Source: CAYSYY01 sp964576115 [NCBI: uncultured Gemmatimonadota bacterium] (GTDB lineage Bacteria; Blakebacterota; Blakebacteria; Blakebacterales). Taken from it: 64,000 nt of DNA. Shown here in pieces: positions 15,375 to 24,754 of the stretch. Below the pieces are notes generated by a model that saw nothing but the letters and a program-made list of their open reading frames with translations, did not search any database and had not been told where the DNA came from. The DNA is taken from contig CAZNUA010000002.1 of assembly GCA_964576115.1 (NCBI GenBank), positions 62,001 to 126,000 on the forward strand, given 5' to 3'. Both the position numbers and the translations under genes were made by a program. Numbering within the stretch: position 1 is the first letter of the stretch; each line of letters opens with the position of its first letter.

Positions 15375-17054
15375 TTAGATGCTCAGTTCCTGTACGGCGG
15401 GCCGGTTCAATCGGGAGTCGAACATGAGCCGCGTCACGATCAGAGCGGTGAAGACCGATGAGATGATGCCGATCGAGAGGGTCAGGGCGAAACCCCGGAT
15501 CGGGCCGGTGCCGAACTGATAGAGGACCAGGGCCGTGATGAGGGTGGTGATGTTGGCGTCGAGGATGGCGCTGGTCGCGTTGGCATAGCCGGCCTCGACC
15601 GCTGCCCGGATGGTCTTGCCCGAACGCAGTTCCTCCTTGATGCGGTCGTAGATCAGCACGTTGGCATCCACGGCCATACCCACCGTGAGCAGAATGCCGG
15701 CGATGCCGGGCAGGGTCAGGGTGAAACCGAAGCCGGCCAGCACCGCCAGGACGAAGAGGATGTTCAGGAACAGCGCCGTATCGGCGATCAGCCCCGAACC
15801 GCGGTAGTAGGCGATCATGAAGAAGATGACCGCGATCAGTCCGATCAGGGTGCTCATGGTGCCCGAGCGCACGCTGTCGGCCCCCAGGCTGGGTCCGACG
15901 GTGCGGTTCTCGACGATCCGGGCGTCAGCGGGCAGAGCCCCCGAACGCAGGGTGATCGAGATGTTGCGGGCTTCGTCCATGTCGCCGATACCGGTGATGC
16001 GCGCATCGCGACCCAGAGCGTCCTCGATGACCGGGGCCACCGCCACCCGGCTGTCGAGCACGATCGCCATCCGCTGCCCGACGTTGACGCGGGTCACGCG
16101 CATAAGCTTCCGACCCCCCTCGGTGTTGAGCCGGAAGTTGACCACCGGCTGACCGGCGGCCCGCGGATCGGAGGGCGCGCCGATGGTGACCTGGGCGTCT
16201 TCCAGGTCGTCCCCGGTCACGATCGGCGAGGCTTCGAGCAGGTAGAGCTCGCGGTAATTTACATCGGTAGTCGAGAACCTTTCGTCGGCCCACATGGCCC
16301 AGTTGACGGTGGCGTCTTCGGGGACGAGCCGGGCGATCTCGGGCAGGGCCAGGATCGAGTCGATCCAGGCCATCTTCCTTTCCTCGGCCCAGACCACCTC
16401 GGGGGAGCGGGGATCCTGCAGCAGGTAGTAGTTGAGGGGCTGCTCGGGAATCGCGGTGGAGTCGGCCGCCGTCGAATCGAGGCCGGCGATGCCGGAGAAG
16501 AGGTCCTCGTCCTGACTGACCACATGCCAGCCGATGCGCTCGCGGTCGATCGAGCCCGCCAGGAGACCCTCGCGCAGGGTGCGGTTCATCCGGTGCAGCA
16601 GGTCGGCCAGGATCTCCTCCGATTTCAGGAGGTTGTACGTCAGCACCGCCGTGCGCCCCACCAGATCGCGGGCGGCCTCGGGGTTAGAAACCCCGGCCAG
16701 CTCGATGATCACCCGGTCGCGCCCCTGGGTCTGAATGATCGGTTCGGCGATGCCGTACTGGTCGATCCGGTTCCGGATGATCCTGGCAAATCGTTCCTGG
16801 GCGTCGCTGCGGGCGTCGGGGGGCAGCGATTCGAGATCGATCTCCATGACCAGGTGCATTCCCCCGCGCAGGTCGAGACCCAGCTGAATGGCCCTGTCTT
16901 CCAGGTCGCGCCACCGGTCGGGATGCAGCTCCTGCATGTCCTGACGATCCTGAGGATCCATCAGCGACATGCGAACCGTCGGCCAGAGCGACCAGAAGGA
17001 ACCGATGATGAGGACGATGACGAGTCCGATGCGGAAGCGATTGTCCCGTTTCAC
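15375..17054 (-). CDS. secD: Protein translocase subunit SecD
   Basis: This 559-residue protein has an N-terminal helix, a large periplasmic P1 region (about 40-370) with the LGLDLRGGMHLVMEID motif, and five C-terminal helices with TLPGIAGILLTVGMAVDANVLI. GTG 17054 was chosen because it places the first helix at residue 8; an upstream frame to 17156 adds a non-conserved stretch. No yajC is visible upstream. It is translated with secF. Confidence 0.94.
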   Translation of the reverse strand: MKRDNRFRIGLVIVLIIGSFWSLWPTVRMSLMDPQDRQDMQELHPDRWRDLEDRAIQLGLDLRGGMHLVMEIDLESLPPDARSDAQERFARIIRNRIDQYGIAEPIIQTQGRDRVIIELAGVSNPEAARDLVGRTAVLTYNLLKSEEILADLLHRMNRTLREGLLAGSIDRERIGWHVVSQDEDLFSGIAGLDSTAADSTAIPEQPLNYYLLQDPRSPEVVWAEERKMAWIDSILALPEIARLVPEDATVNWAMWADERFSTTDVNYRELYLLEASPIVTGDDLEDAQVTIGAPSDPRAAGQPVVNFRLNTEGGRKLMRVTRVNVGQRMAIVLDSRVAVAPVIEDALGRDARITGIGDMDEARNISITLRSGALPADARIVENRTVGPSLGADSVRSGTMSTLIGLIAVIFFMIAYYRGSGLIADTALFLNILFVLAVLAGFGFTLTLPGIAGILLTVGMAVDANVLIYDRIKEELRSGKTIRAAVEAGYANATSAILDANITTLITALVLYQFGTGPIRGFALTLSIGIISSVFTALIVTRLMFDSRLNRPAVQELSI

Positions 17055-17251
17055 GCTCTTTTCCGCCTCACTGAAGGAGAGATAGGCAGCGGGGATAGCA
17101 CATTCCCCTGTGAAGCCGTGAAAAGTACGGGCGGGCAGGTGAGGTGTCAACCTCACCCCTCAGCCAGGCCCCGCCGAAAGCGGGTGGGCCGCCGGCTGTT
17201 TCCACCCGTCAGGCTCCCGGTGTCGGGGTGCAGATCGGCTGACACTGCCGA

Positions 17252-17281
17252 TTGTGTCCCCGGCCCCGACCGGGCTATGCT
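17252..17281 (+). promoter_or_regulatory. Candidate promoter placed very close to the acyltransferase start
   Basis: TTGTGT (17252-17257), 18 bases, TATGCT (17276-17281). The -10 ends six bases before ATG 17288, and no ribosome site is visible, so the mRNA could be leaderless. Confidence 0.35.
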
Positions 17282-17287
17282 CGACCC

Positions 17288-18451
17288 ATGTCCGGATCCC
17301 GCCCATACCGCATGCCCCTGCTCTACCGGATCGTGCGCGGACTCATCCGCCCCCTGCTGCGGGCCTGGTGCGGCCTGCGGCACCCCCCGTCCGATTCCAT
17401 CCCCGCCTCGGGACCACTGGTGGTCGTGGCCAATCACCGCTCCTATCTCGACGCCTTCCTGCTGGCCGCCGCCTTTCCCCGGCCGGTTCATTTCATCGCT
17501 TCGGCCGAGGCCTTCCGTCCCGGCCTCCAGCGTCTCTTCATGCGTCGCCTGGGTTGCATCCGGCTCCGGCGGTGGGTGCCCGATCCGCAGGCGATCCGGA
17601 ACGTCCTCACGATCCTGAAAGCGGGGGGCGTGGTGGGGATTTTTCCCGAGGGCGAGCGGAGCTGGGACGGCAGTCCCGCTCCCATCCTGCCCGGGGTTCC
17701 CCGCCTCATCGCCCTGGCCGGAGCGCCGGTCGTGGCTGTCCGGCTGAAAGGTTCCTACCGGCTCTGGCCTCGCTGGGGCCGTTCCCTGCGGCATGCCGCG
17801 GTCGACGTGGAGTGGGGTGCGCCACAGGCGCCCGGAAGCGAGGCCGAGGTCAGGATCGCTCTGGTCGAGGCGCTGGCCACCCATCCGGGTGCCCCGTCCG
17901 ACCGGCGCCGGAGTGCCGAGGACGTCGGTCGCCTGCTCTGGCGCTGTCCGAGCTGCGGGGGAATCAACGGTGTCCGGGGGGAGCGGGACGGGAGAGTCTA
18001 CTGCCTGCACTGCGGCGCCCGCGGTACTCTCCTGGACGGATCGCATCTGGTCTGGTCCGGGGAGGGGCCGCATTCCCTGCGCCACTGGGCCCGCCGGGTG
18101 GCGCTCACCGTCGACGAGCGGCAGCGGCTGGCACCACCCGGTCCCGAACCGGTCCGCCGCTGGCCGTTCCTGAGACTGGCTTCGGGATCGGGGGACGCGC
18201 CGCTGCGCCGGCGGGGCCGCGGCGAAGCGCTCCTTACTCCGCGGGCCCTGATCCTGCGTTCGGAGGGCTGGCGGGCGTTCGTGCCCGCCGAGACGATCCG
18301 CTCGGTCACCGTGGAGGGCTCGCACAAGATCCAGCTCGCCACCCCCGACCGGATCTACGAGCTGCGTTACCGCCGGGGCAGCCCCCGGGGCCCCCGCGCC
18401 CATCTCGAAGCGTGGCTCGACAGCCGGGATATCCTCTACCGCCGGGCCTGA
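17288..18451 (+). CDS. PlsC-type acyltransferase fused to a zinc ribbon and a C-terminal module
   Basis: This 387-residue protein has an N-terminal lysophospholipid acyltransferase domain with the catalytic motif NHRSYLD (His50, Asp55) and the substrate motif FPEGERS (119-125). PlsC enzymes acylate lysophosphatidate or related lipids at the membrane. After about residue 210 comes a zinc ribbon (Cys220, Cys223, Cys239, Cys242). A further 140 residues follow, ending in a basic, beta-rich segment that may be PH-like. This fusion is not one I know. ATG 17288 was chosen; no strong ribosome site is visible, and GTG 17252 or ATG 17312 are alternatives. Confidence 0.78.
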   Translation: MSGSRPYRMPLLYRIVRGLIRPLLRAWCGLRHPPSDSIPASGPLVVVANHRSYLDAFLLAAAFPRPVHFIASAEAFRPGLQRLFMRRLGCIRLRRWVPDPQAIRNVLTILKAGGVVGIFPEGERSWDGSPAPILPGVPRLIALAGAPVVAVRLKGSYRLWPRWGRSLRHAAVDVEWGAPQAPGSEAEVRIALVEALATHPGAPSDRRRSAEDVGRLLWRCPSCGGINGVRGERDGRVYCLHCGARGTLLDGSHLVWSGEGPHSLRHWARRVALTVDERQRLAPPGPEPVRRWPFLRLASGSGDAPLRRRGRGEALLTPRALILRSEGWRAFVPAETIRSVTVEGSHKIQLATPDRIYELRYRRGSPRGPRAHLEAWLDSRDILYRRA

Positions 18452-18468
18452 AGCCGTCCGGATCCCTC

Positions 18469-20043
18469 TCAGGGATAGAGCAGTGTCTTCACCCCCACCG
18501 GGGCCATGAGCCGCCAGATCGGCAGGACCGAGCCGGGCATTTCGCGCTCGCCCCGCACCGTTGACCCGCGCAGGGTCAGGTGATCGAGGAAGTTCCAGGC
18601 CACCAGGCTGTCTTCGGTGTCGGGCTCGAGCAGGTAGGCGGCCAGGGTGCCGGCGTTCTGTCCGGTGCGCACGACATAGGTGCCCGCCGGAAGTTCGATC
18701 TCGGCCTCCTCGACCTCGACCTCGACCGTAGCCATGAGGTGGTTCTGATAGGGCCGGGTCTCCCATTCGGCGTTCACGACCCGGTACTGCTCGACCGCCA
18801 CCGTGATCGGCTCCTGCAGACTCTCCACTTCGACGGCATGGCGCCGCAGGTGATCGGCCATCTCGTGCAGGGTACCGTCGAAGGCATAGGCCCACGGGCG
18901 GGCGCGGGTAACCGAGGCCACGTAGCGGGTGCCGAGCCGGCCCTCGACCAGTCGGGTTTCGCCGCTCTGACGGTCGCGGACGTAAAACTCGACCGTGCCG
19001 GGATACGTCGTCTGCTCCCAGCCGATCACGACCTCGCCGCGCTCGCGCTCGAGGGTCCGGCGGCGGGCCTGCCGGATGGTATCGCGGACCAGATCGGCAT
19101 TCTCGGCCACATACCGCAGCAGGGCCTCCTGCCCTTCGCGCTGGGAGCGAGCCTGCAGTTCCAGGTCTCCGCCGGGGCACTCGTAGAGCAAAGCAATCAT
19201 GTTCTGAAAGCCGCTGTAGGAGTGCTGCTTGCGCAGCCACGGAACGGTCGTCTGCCAGACCCACTCACCGCTCTCAGGATCCTGCCGGGGGCCGGAGTAG
19301 TAAAAGAGCATCAGGTCCTCGGTCTCCATGTGAGCCCTGACGGCCTCGAACATGGGGCCGTTGGCCAGGGCCACCAGGTCGGGATCGGCAGCCGGGTGCA
19401 GGGTGGTCTGGTAGGTCAGGTTATAGGGCCGCGAGCCGCCGTTGTGCGAATCGAGATGTACGTCGGGCCACCACTCGGTCAGGACCTGCTCGACCACGGC
19501 GCTGATCTCGGGCGTTTCCAGAGCCACGTAGTCGCGGTTCATGTCATAGCCCAGCGCGTTGGTGCGCGAGGGGCGGGGCCGGCGGTTGGCGCCGTCGGGA
19601 TTGATGCTGGGGATGATCAGAACGTTGATCTGCTCGAGCAGGGGCTGCAGCTCGCCCAGGGCGAGCTCGCGCAGCAGTTGCAGGCCCCCCTCGCGCCCCG
19701 AGAGTTCGCCCCCGTGCACGTTCTGCACCAGCAGCACGGTCGGCTTGCCCGAGAGCCAGGCCGTGCCTGGAGTTGCGGTGGGCGGGTCGCCGAGCGAAAC
19801 CAGATACACCTTCCGCCCTTCGGCGGTGGTGGTCAAATGCCGGATCAGCATCCGATCGGTCAGGGCCTGCACCGCGAAGAGGAAGTCCACCAGTTCTTCG
19901 TGGTTGGTGTGCCGCTCCCAGTTGGCCTGCTCGGCTCCGGTCTGCGGCCAGGCCTGAGCCCGGGCCGGGGGACCGGAGGGCAGGGTCAGGACCAGCGCGA
20001 GCGCGAGCGCAACCGCGCCGGGCACAGATAGGCTCTTGGGCAT
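18469..20043 (-). CDS. Secreted M14-family zinc peptidase
   Basis: This 524-residue protein has a signal peptide (residues 1-30). The zinc ligands His110 and Glu113 are in NVHGGELSG and His200 is in VHLDSHNGG. The NPDGANRR and DMNRDY segments are also M14-typical. A YECPGG segment may hold the catalytic Glu. The C-terminal 200 residues are beta-rich and may bind substrate. It lies 31 bases downstream of pdxJ on the same strand, so it may be the last gene of that operon. It converges on the acyltransferase gene. Confidence 0.87.
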   Translation of the reverse strand: MPKSLSVPGAVALALALVLTLPSGPPARAQAWPQTGAEQANWERHTNHEELVDFLFAVQALTDRMLIRHLTTTAEGRKVYLVSLGDPPTATPGTAWLSGKPTVLLVQNVHGGELSGREGGLQLLRELALGELQPLLEQINVLIIPSINPDGANRRPRPSRTNALGYDMNRDYVALETPEISAVVEQVLTEWWPDVHLDSHNGGSRPYNLTYQTTLHPAADPDLVALANGPMFEAVRAHMETEDLMLFYYSGPRQDPESGEWVWQTTVPWLRKQHSYSGFQNMIALLYECPGGDLELQARSQREGQEALLRYVAENADLVRDTIRQARRRTLERERGEVVIGWEQTTYPGTVEFYVRDRQSGETRLVEGRLGTRYVASVTRARPWAYAFDGTLHEMADHLRRHAVEVESLQEPITVAVEQYRVVNAEWETRPYQNHLMATVEVEVEEAEIELPAGTYVVRTGQNAGTLAAYLLEPDTEDSLVAWNFLDHLTLRGSTVRGEREMPGSVLPIWRLMAPVGVKTLLYP

Positions 20044-20074
20044 GAGTATCGTCCTCTCTCGGGATTCCCGGTTC

Positions 20075-20797
20075 TCAGAGCGCAGTCCGGATCAGCTCGA
20101 TCATGTCCCGGACCGCCTGTTCCATACCGACCATCATCGAACGGGCCATGATCGAGTGGCCGATGTTGAGTTCCTCGACTTCGGGTATGGCGGCCACCGG
20201 CTGGACATTGTGGTAGGTCAGGCCGTGTCCGGCGCTGACCCCCAGCCCGAGCTTGGCCGATGCCTGGGCCGCCCGTTCGAGCTTCTCGAGTTCGATGGCT
20301 TCGTCGACGGCGTTTTTCGCTCCGGCATAGGTCCCGGTGTGCAGTTCCACGAAGTCGGCGCCGGTCCGGGCCGACTCCTTGATCTGGACCACATCGGGAT
20401 CGATGAACAGGCTCACCACGATGCCGGCGCTTTTCAGCGAACTGACCGTCGAGGTGACCCGCTGTACGGCGGTGCGTACATCGAGCCCGCCCTCGGTGGT
20501 GAGCTCCTCTCTCTTCTCCGGTACCAGCGTGACCATGTCGGGCTTCACCTTCAGGGCGGTCTGAACCATCGCCTCCACAGCCGCCATCTCGAGGTTGAGG
20601 TGGCTGGTGACGGTATGCCGCAGCAGGGTGAGATCGCGATCCTGGATGTGTCGACGGTCCTCGCGCAGGTGACAGACGATCCCGTCGGCACCGCCCATAT
20701 CGGCCAGCAAGGCGGCCTGTACCGGATCGGGTTCGACGGTCTTGCGGGCCTGCCGCACGGTGGCGACATGATCGATGTTCACACCGAGTCGGGTCAT
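20075..20797 (-). CDS. pdxJ: Pyridoxine 5'-phosphate synthase
   Basis: This 240-residue TIM-barrel enzyme condenses 1-deoxyxylulose 5-phosphate with 3-amino-2-oxopropyl phosphate in the DXP-dependent vitamin B6 pathway. It has the family N-terminus [17 protein letters not shown], the [13 protein letters not shown] block and [18 protein letters not shown]. The ATG overlaps the stop of the upstream polysaccharide deacetylase gene (ATGA). Its partner enzyme gene, pdxA, begins at 63661 in this window. Confidence 0.96.
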   Translation of the reverse strand: MTRLGVNIDHVATVRQARKTVEPDPVQAALLADMGGADGIVCHLREDRRHIQDRDLTLLRHTVTSHLNLEMAAVEAMVQTALKVKPDMVTLVPEKREELTTEGGLDVRTAVQRVTSTVSSLKSAGIVVSLFIDPDVVQIKESARTGADFVELHTGTYAGAKNAVDEAIELEKLERAAQASAKLGLGVSAGHGLTYHNVQPVAAIPEVEELNIGHSIMARSMMVGMEQAVRDMIELIRTAL

Positions 20798-22041
20798 GGT
20801 CTCCTCCCCGGCCGGTTGAGTAACCGGTCGACGGTAACGAATTCGAAACCTGCTTCGCGCGCTTGCGGAATCCGGCGTTGCAGCACCGTCAGGGTGTTGG
20901 CCCGGGGGTGGCCGATGACAACGGCCCGTCCCGTGCGCCGGGCCCGGTCGAGAGCGCTGGCGAACTGCCGTTCGATGATCTCCGGATCATCTTCGGGATC
21001 GAGAAAGACATCCCGTTCGGCCCAGGGAATGGCCGCCCGCTCGGCCTCGGCGGCGGCCACCGAAGAGGCGATCGTGCGGGAGTCGAGAAAGAAGAGTCCG
21101 CGGTCGGCCAGGGCGCGCATGAGCGCCCGCATCAGGTCGGGATCGGCGGTGGCCGCCGAACCCATATGGTTGTTCAGTCCCCGGGCCCCGGGAACCTCGG
21201 ACAGGGCCGCCGCGACCAGGGCATCGACGTCGTCGCGGGCGGTGGTGGTGTAAAGCGCCCCCTCACCCAGTTCCCACTCTTCCCCCGCTTCCGGTTCCAT
21301 CGGCATGTGGACCAGGAGGCAGACACCGCGGGCCGAGAACCAGCGGGCCTGCCGGGTCGCTGAGGGGGTGCCCGGTATGACGGTGGCGGTCCAGGGGATA
21401 CCGAGACCGACGAAGGCGTCCAGAGTGGCCTGCGAAGCGCGTCCGAAATCGTCGATGACCAGGGCCAGACGGCCGGCGTGCCGGCGGTAGCCCGAGTAAC
21501 GCTGCAGCACAAAGCGGTGGGTCATGACCCCCCGCCGGGCCACCTCGAGTTCGACCCGGGCGGCACTGTGCTCGACCCCCCGGACGATGCCGCCCCCCAG
21601 AGATTCGACCGCCCGCGTCATGGCCAGGTTGAGAACCTCCTTGTGCAGATCGCCGGGGAAGCGGAATTCCATAACGGTCAGGACCGAGTCACCCCCGGTG
21701 CTCCCCGGTTCGAAGCGCATGATCCAGCTTTCCCGCAGCCCGAGGGCGGCGGCGGCGTCACGGGCAGCGAGTTCGACTTCGACGCACCAGGCCGCCAGGT
21801 CTTCGTCGACCGCCCCCTCCCCCCCTTCGGGCAGCCCCCCCCTGCCGCCGAGCAGGTGAGCCAGCACCGCCACCACGATGACCACGCCGAGGGCTCCACC
21901 GAGCAGCCGCAGCGCCGTCCCGGAGAGGGCGGGCAGGCGCAACGCGGGACGCGCCGCAGGGCGCCGGCGGCCGCTGACTTTAGCCCGGTCCTCCCGGCTC
22001 AGCCGGTGGCGCAGTCCCGGTTTCATGCGGCGGCGGCTCAC
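20794..22041 (-). CDS. Divergent polysaccharide deacetylase-family membrane protein
   Basis: This 415-residue protein has a basic N-terminus, one membrane helix (about 45-65) and a C-terminal divergent polysaccharide deacetylase (DUF610) domain. The domain shows [30 protein letters not shown] and [11 protein letters not shown]. The fold is that of NodB-like deacetylases, but the substrate is not known; family members often sit with envelope genes. GTG 22041 overlaps the nnrDE stop (GTGA), and the 3' end overlaps pdxJ (ATGA), so it is translationally coupled on both sides. Confidence 0.85.
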   Translation of the reverse strand: MSRRRMKPGLRHRLSREDRAKVSGRRRPAARPALRLPALSGTALRLLGGALGVVIVVAVLAHLLGGRGGLPEGGEGAVDEDLAAWCVEVELAARDAAAALGLRESWIMRFEPGSTGGDSVLTVMEFRFPGDLHKEVLNLAMTRAVESLGGGIVRGVEHSAARVELEVARRGVMTHRFVLQRYSGYRRHAGRLALVIDDFGRASQATLDAFVGLGIPWTATVIPGTPSATRQARWFSARGVCLLVHMPMEPEAGEEWELGEGALYTTTARDDVDALVAAALSEVPGARGLNNHMGSAATADPDLMRALMRALADRGLFFLDSRTIASSVAAAEAERAAIPWAERDVFLDPEDDPEIIERQFASALDRARRTGRAVVIGHPRANTLTVLQRRIPQAREAGFEFVTVDRLLNRPGRRP

Positions 22042-23657
22042 ACCCAGACCCCCTGCAGGAGGACGTCGTGCTCGGGAAAAGCCTCGATGTGACCGAAGGC
22101 GGCCGGCAGGTACTCGGAAATATCCCCCGCCATGAGGCTCCACTCCCCGACGTCGCAGGCCGCCAGATCGGCGGCCAGGGAGTGCAGGTACACTCCCAGA
22201 GCCGCTGCTTCGAAGGGTTCGAGCCCCTGTCCCAGCAGGGCGGCGATCACGCCGGTGAGGACGTCCCCGGTCCCCCCCGATCCCATCCCCGGATTGCCGA
22301 GAGGACAGAGGGCAACCTTCCGGCCCCCGTCGGCGATAACGGTCGGCGCTCCCTTGAGTACCGCCACCGCCCGGTAGCGACGGGCCAGCTCGACGGCGGC
22401 CGCGAGCCGGTCCCCGGCGATCTGTCCGGTTGCAGAACCGAGCAGGCGGGCGGCTTCGCCGGGATGGGGGGTCAGCACGGCCGGGCCCGCCCACGCCGCG
22501 CGCCGCTCGGGGTCGGCGGCCAGGAGATTGAGCCCGTCGGCATCCACCACCAGGGTATGATTTTCATCGGCGGATTCGATCGCCTCGGCGAAGAAGGCGT
22601 CCGTTTCGGCGGCCGTTCCCAGCCCCGGGCCGAGAGCCACCACGTCGGACCAGGCATAGACTTCCTCGAGTGCACGCAGGTCGCCGGGCACGAACCGGCC
22701 GGCGCCGTCATCGGGGATCGGGGTGACCATGATCTCGTCCCGCCCGGAGTGAGCCACCGCGAGCAGGCTTTCGGGGGCAACGTAACGCACCAGCCCCGCG
22801 CCGGCGCGGTAAGCCGCCGTGCAGGCCAGCCGTCCCGCCCCCATCATGCCCGCCGATCCGGCCACGATCGCCACCCGCCCGAAATGGCCCTTGTGCGCGT
22901 CGAGCGGCCGGGGGGGCAGGTGCAGGAGCGCCCAGCGGTGGTCGAGACAGAAGAGTTCGCGTTCGCGCTCGCGCCCTGTCACCGCCGTGGGGGGGATCCC
23001 GATATCGGCCACCCGGATGGCTCCGCAGTGTGCCCGCCCGGGGTGGAGCAGGAGACCGAGCTTGGGGTAGGCCATGGTGACCGTCTCGACCGCCAGGACC
23101 GCTTCCCCGTCCACCCGACCGTCGTCGGAACCGACCCCCGAGGGTATGTCAACCGCCACCACGGGGCGTCCCGAGAGGTTCATGGCGGCGATCAGAGAGG
23201 CTCCCGGCTCGCGGGGCGCCCCGGTCATGCCGGTCCCGAAGAGGGCGTCCACCACCACTCCGGCCGGCCGCCACGCCTCGGCCAGCGCCCCCGGACTCAC
23301 CCGGCCGGAACCGAGTTCGTGGATCGCGACTTCTCCGGCCAGCTCGGGCGCCTCATCGAGCAGGCGCTGCCAGTTCGTCCCGGCGTCTCCGGTCAGCTCG
23401 TCGGTTTCGGCCGCCAGCCAGACGTCGACCGCATGGCCGCCGGCGGCCAGCAGACGGGCGGCCACGAGGCCGTCACCACCGTTGTTGCCCTTGCCGCAGA
23501 GGATGACGACCGGTCCGGTTTCTTCGGCCAGATGCTCTTCGACCGCGGCAGCCACTCCCTGTCCGGCTCTCTCCATGAGTTGCAGCGAGGGGATCTCGAG
23601 CTCCTCTATGGCCCGGCGATCGGCAGCCTGCATCTCGGTACGGGTCAACAACAGCAT
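22038..23657 (-). CDS. nnrD: Bifunctional NAD(P)H-hydrate epimerase/dehydratase
   Basis: This 539-residue fusion has an N-terminal YjeF epimerase domain (CGKGNNGGDGLVAAR, PSGVGSDDG) and a C-terminal ADP-dependent hydrate dehydratase domain (AGSAGMMGA, TPHPGEAARLLG, GSGGTGDVLTGVIAALL). It repairs damaged NADH and NADPH hydrates. The length is usual for the fused form. It starts four bases after acpS and overlaps the next gene by GTGA. Confidence 0.95.
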   Translation of the reverse strand: MLLLTRTEMQAADRRAIEELEIPSLQLMERAGQGVAAAVEEHLAEETGPVVILCGKGNNGGDGLVAARLLAAGGHAVDVWLAAETDELTGDAGTNWQRLLDEAPELAGEVAIHELGSGRVSPGALAEAWRPAGVVVDALFGTGMTGAPREPGASLIAAMNLSGRPVVAVDIPSGVGSDDGRVDGEAVLAVETVTMAYPKLGLLLHPGRAHCGAIRVADIGIPPTAVTGRERERELFCLDHRWALLHLPPRPLDAHKGHFGRVAIVAGSAGMMGAGRLACTAAYRAGAGLVRYVAPESLLAVAHSGRDEIMVTPIPDDGAGRFVPGDLRALEEVYAWSDVVALGPGLGTAAETDAFFAEAIESADENHTLVVDADGLNLLAADPERRAAWAGPAVLTPHPGEAARLLGSATGQIAGDRLAAAVELARRYRAVAVLKGAPTVIADGGRKVALCPLGNPGMGSGGTGDVLTGVIAALLGQGLEPFEAAALGVYLHSLAADLAACDVGEWSLMAGDISEYLPAAFGHIEAFPEHDVLLQGVWV

Positions 23658-23661
23658 CTCT

Positions 23662-24039
23662 TCACTCTCCCGGTTCCTGCATGATGGCCACGGCCCCGGC
23701 CAGGCCGCGGGTGTGGGTCAGACTGACGTGGAAACGGGCCGCTCCCGCCCGTGCGGCAGCCGTGCCGTGCAGGCGGATCGAGGGCGCACCGCGTTCGTTG
23801 CCCACCACCTCGATGTCGCGCCGGCGCACTCCGTGCTTGAAACCGGTGCCCAGACACTTGGCGACCGCTTCCTTGGCGGCGTAACGGGCGGCCAGGGCCT
23901 CGGCCGGAACCCCCCGTTCGGCGGCGGCGCGTTCACCCGGTGTGAAGCAGCGCTCGAGGAAACGATCCCCCCACCGCTGGACAGCCCTCTCGACCCGTTC
24001 GACCTCGAGCAGATCGATTCCCACTGCTGCCGTTCTCAT
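23662..24039 (-). CDS. acpS: Holo-[acyl-carrier-protein] synthase
   Basis: This 125-residue phosphopantetheinyl transferase has GIDLLEVERV (Mg-binding Asp), FTPGE, and AARYAAKEAVAKCLGTG (catalytic Glu), ending with FHVSLTHT. It loads 4'-phosphopantetheine from CoA onto acyl carrier protein, needed for fatty acid and any ACP-dependent sphingolipid synthesis. The ATG overlaps the stop of the HAD gene upstream. Confidence 0.94.
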   Translation of the reverse strand: MRTAAVGIDLLEVERVERAVQRWGDRFLERCFTPGERAAAERGVPAEALAARYAAKEAVAKCLGTGFKHGVRRRDIEVVGNERGAPSIRLHGTAAARAGAARFHVSLTHTRGLAGAVAIMQEPGE

Positions 24040-24713
24040 CCTTCGCTCTCCACGATCGCAATCAGCTCCCGAATGTCGCGTATCTCATGATCGGCACAGG
24101 AGGCGCAGTCATCAAAGACGTTCCCGTAGCTGGCGAAAACGGTCCGCATCCCCAGCCGGGCGGCTCCGACCATGTCGCGTTCGGGCCAATCCCCGACCAT
24201 CAGGGCTTCGGAGGGTTCGATCCCGAATTCCTCGAGGGCGCGCCGGAAAGGGGCCGGATCGGGTTTGCGCCGGCCGGTGTCCTCGAAGGTGACCACGGCA
24301 TCGAAGAGGTGGTGCAGCCCCAGGGCCACGAGCCGGAGCCACGCTTCACGGCGGGGAGCGTCTGTCACCACACCCAATCGCAGGCCGCGCTTGGCCAGGG
24401 CGAAGAGCGTGGCCTGGGCGTGAGGATAGAGAACCAGATGGGCTTCCCGGCGGCGGCGATAGGCCAGTACTCCCGAGGCGAGGACTTTGGGGTCGATCTC
24501 TCCCTGGATCCGCGTCAAAAAGTCGTCGAAGACCTGCTGATACTCGATTCCCTTTTCCTCATATACCGCCTCGATCCCCGCGACCGTCTCAGCCACCGGC
24601 AGATCGAGGCCGGCGTCCACCATGGCCGAGGCGGCGGCCCGGACGGCTTCGTCCTTCATGCGCATGAAGTCGATGAGGGTGTTGTCGAGATCGAAGATGA
24701 CGGCGCGGATCAT
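24036..24713 (-). CDS. HAD-superfamily hydrolase (phosphatase)
   Basis: This 225-residue HAD protein has all four motifs: DLDNTL (nucleophile and acid Asp), VVTDAPRREA (motif II), a Lys in GRRKPDPAPF (motif III) and MVGDWPERDM (motif IV). It has an alpha-helical cap between motifs I and II. The substrate is unknown; phosphoglycolate or nucleotide phosphatase activity is typical. The ATG at 24713 follows AGAGGAT by seven bases. It is in the thiL-acpS-nnrDE operon, 41 bases after thiL. Confidence 0.88.
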   Translation of the reverse strand: MIRAVIFDLDNTLIDFMRMKDEAVRAAASAMVDAGLDLPVAETVAGIEAVYEEKGIEYQQVFDDFLTRIQGEIDPKVLASGVLAYRRRREAHLVLYPHAQATLFALAKRGLRLGVVTDAPRREAWLRLVALGLHHLFDAVVTFEDTGRRKPDPAPFRRALEEFGIEPSEALMVGDWPERDMVGAARLGMRTVFASYGNVFDDCASCADHEIRDIRELIAIVESEG

Positions 24714-24754
24714 GACGGCGATCCTCTCTGGATCGGAAGTGCTCCCCCGTTTCT

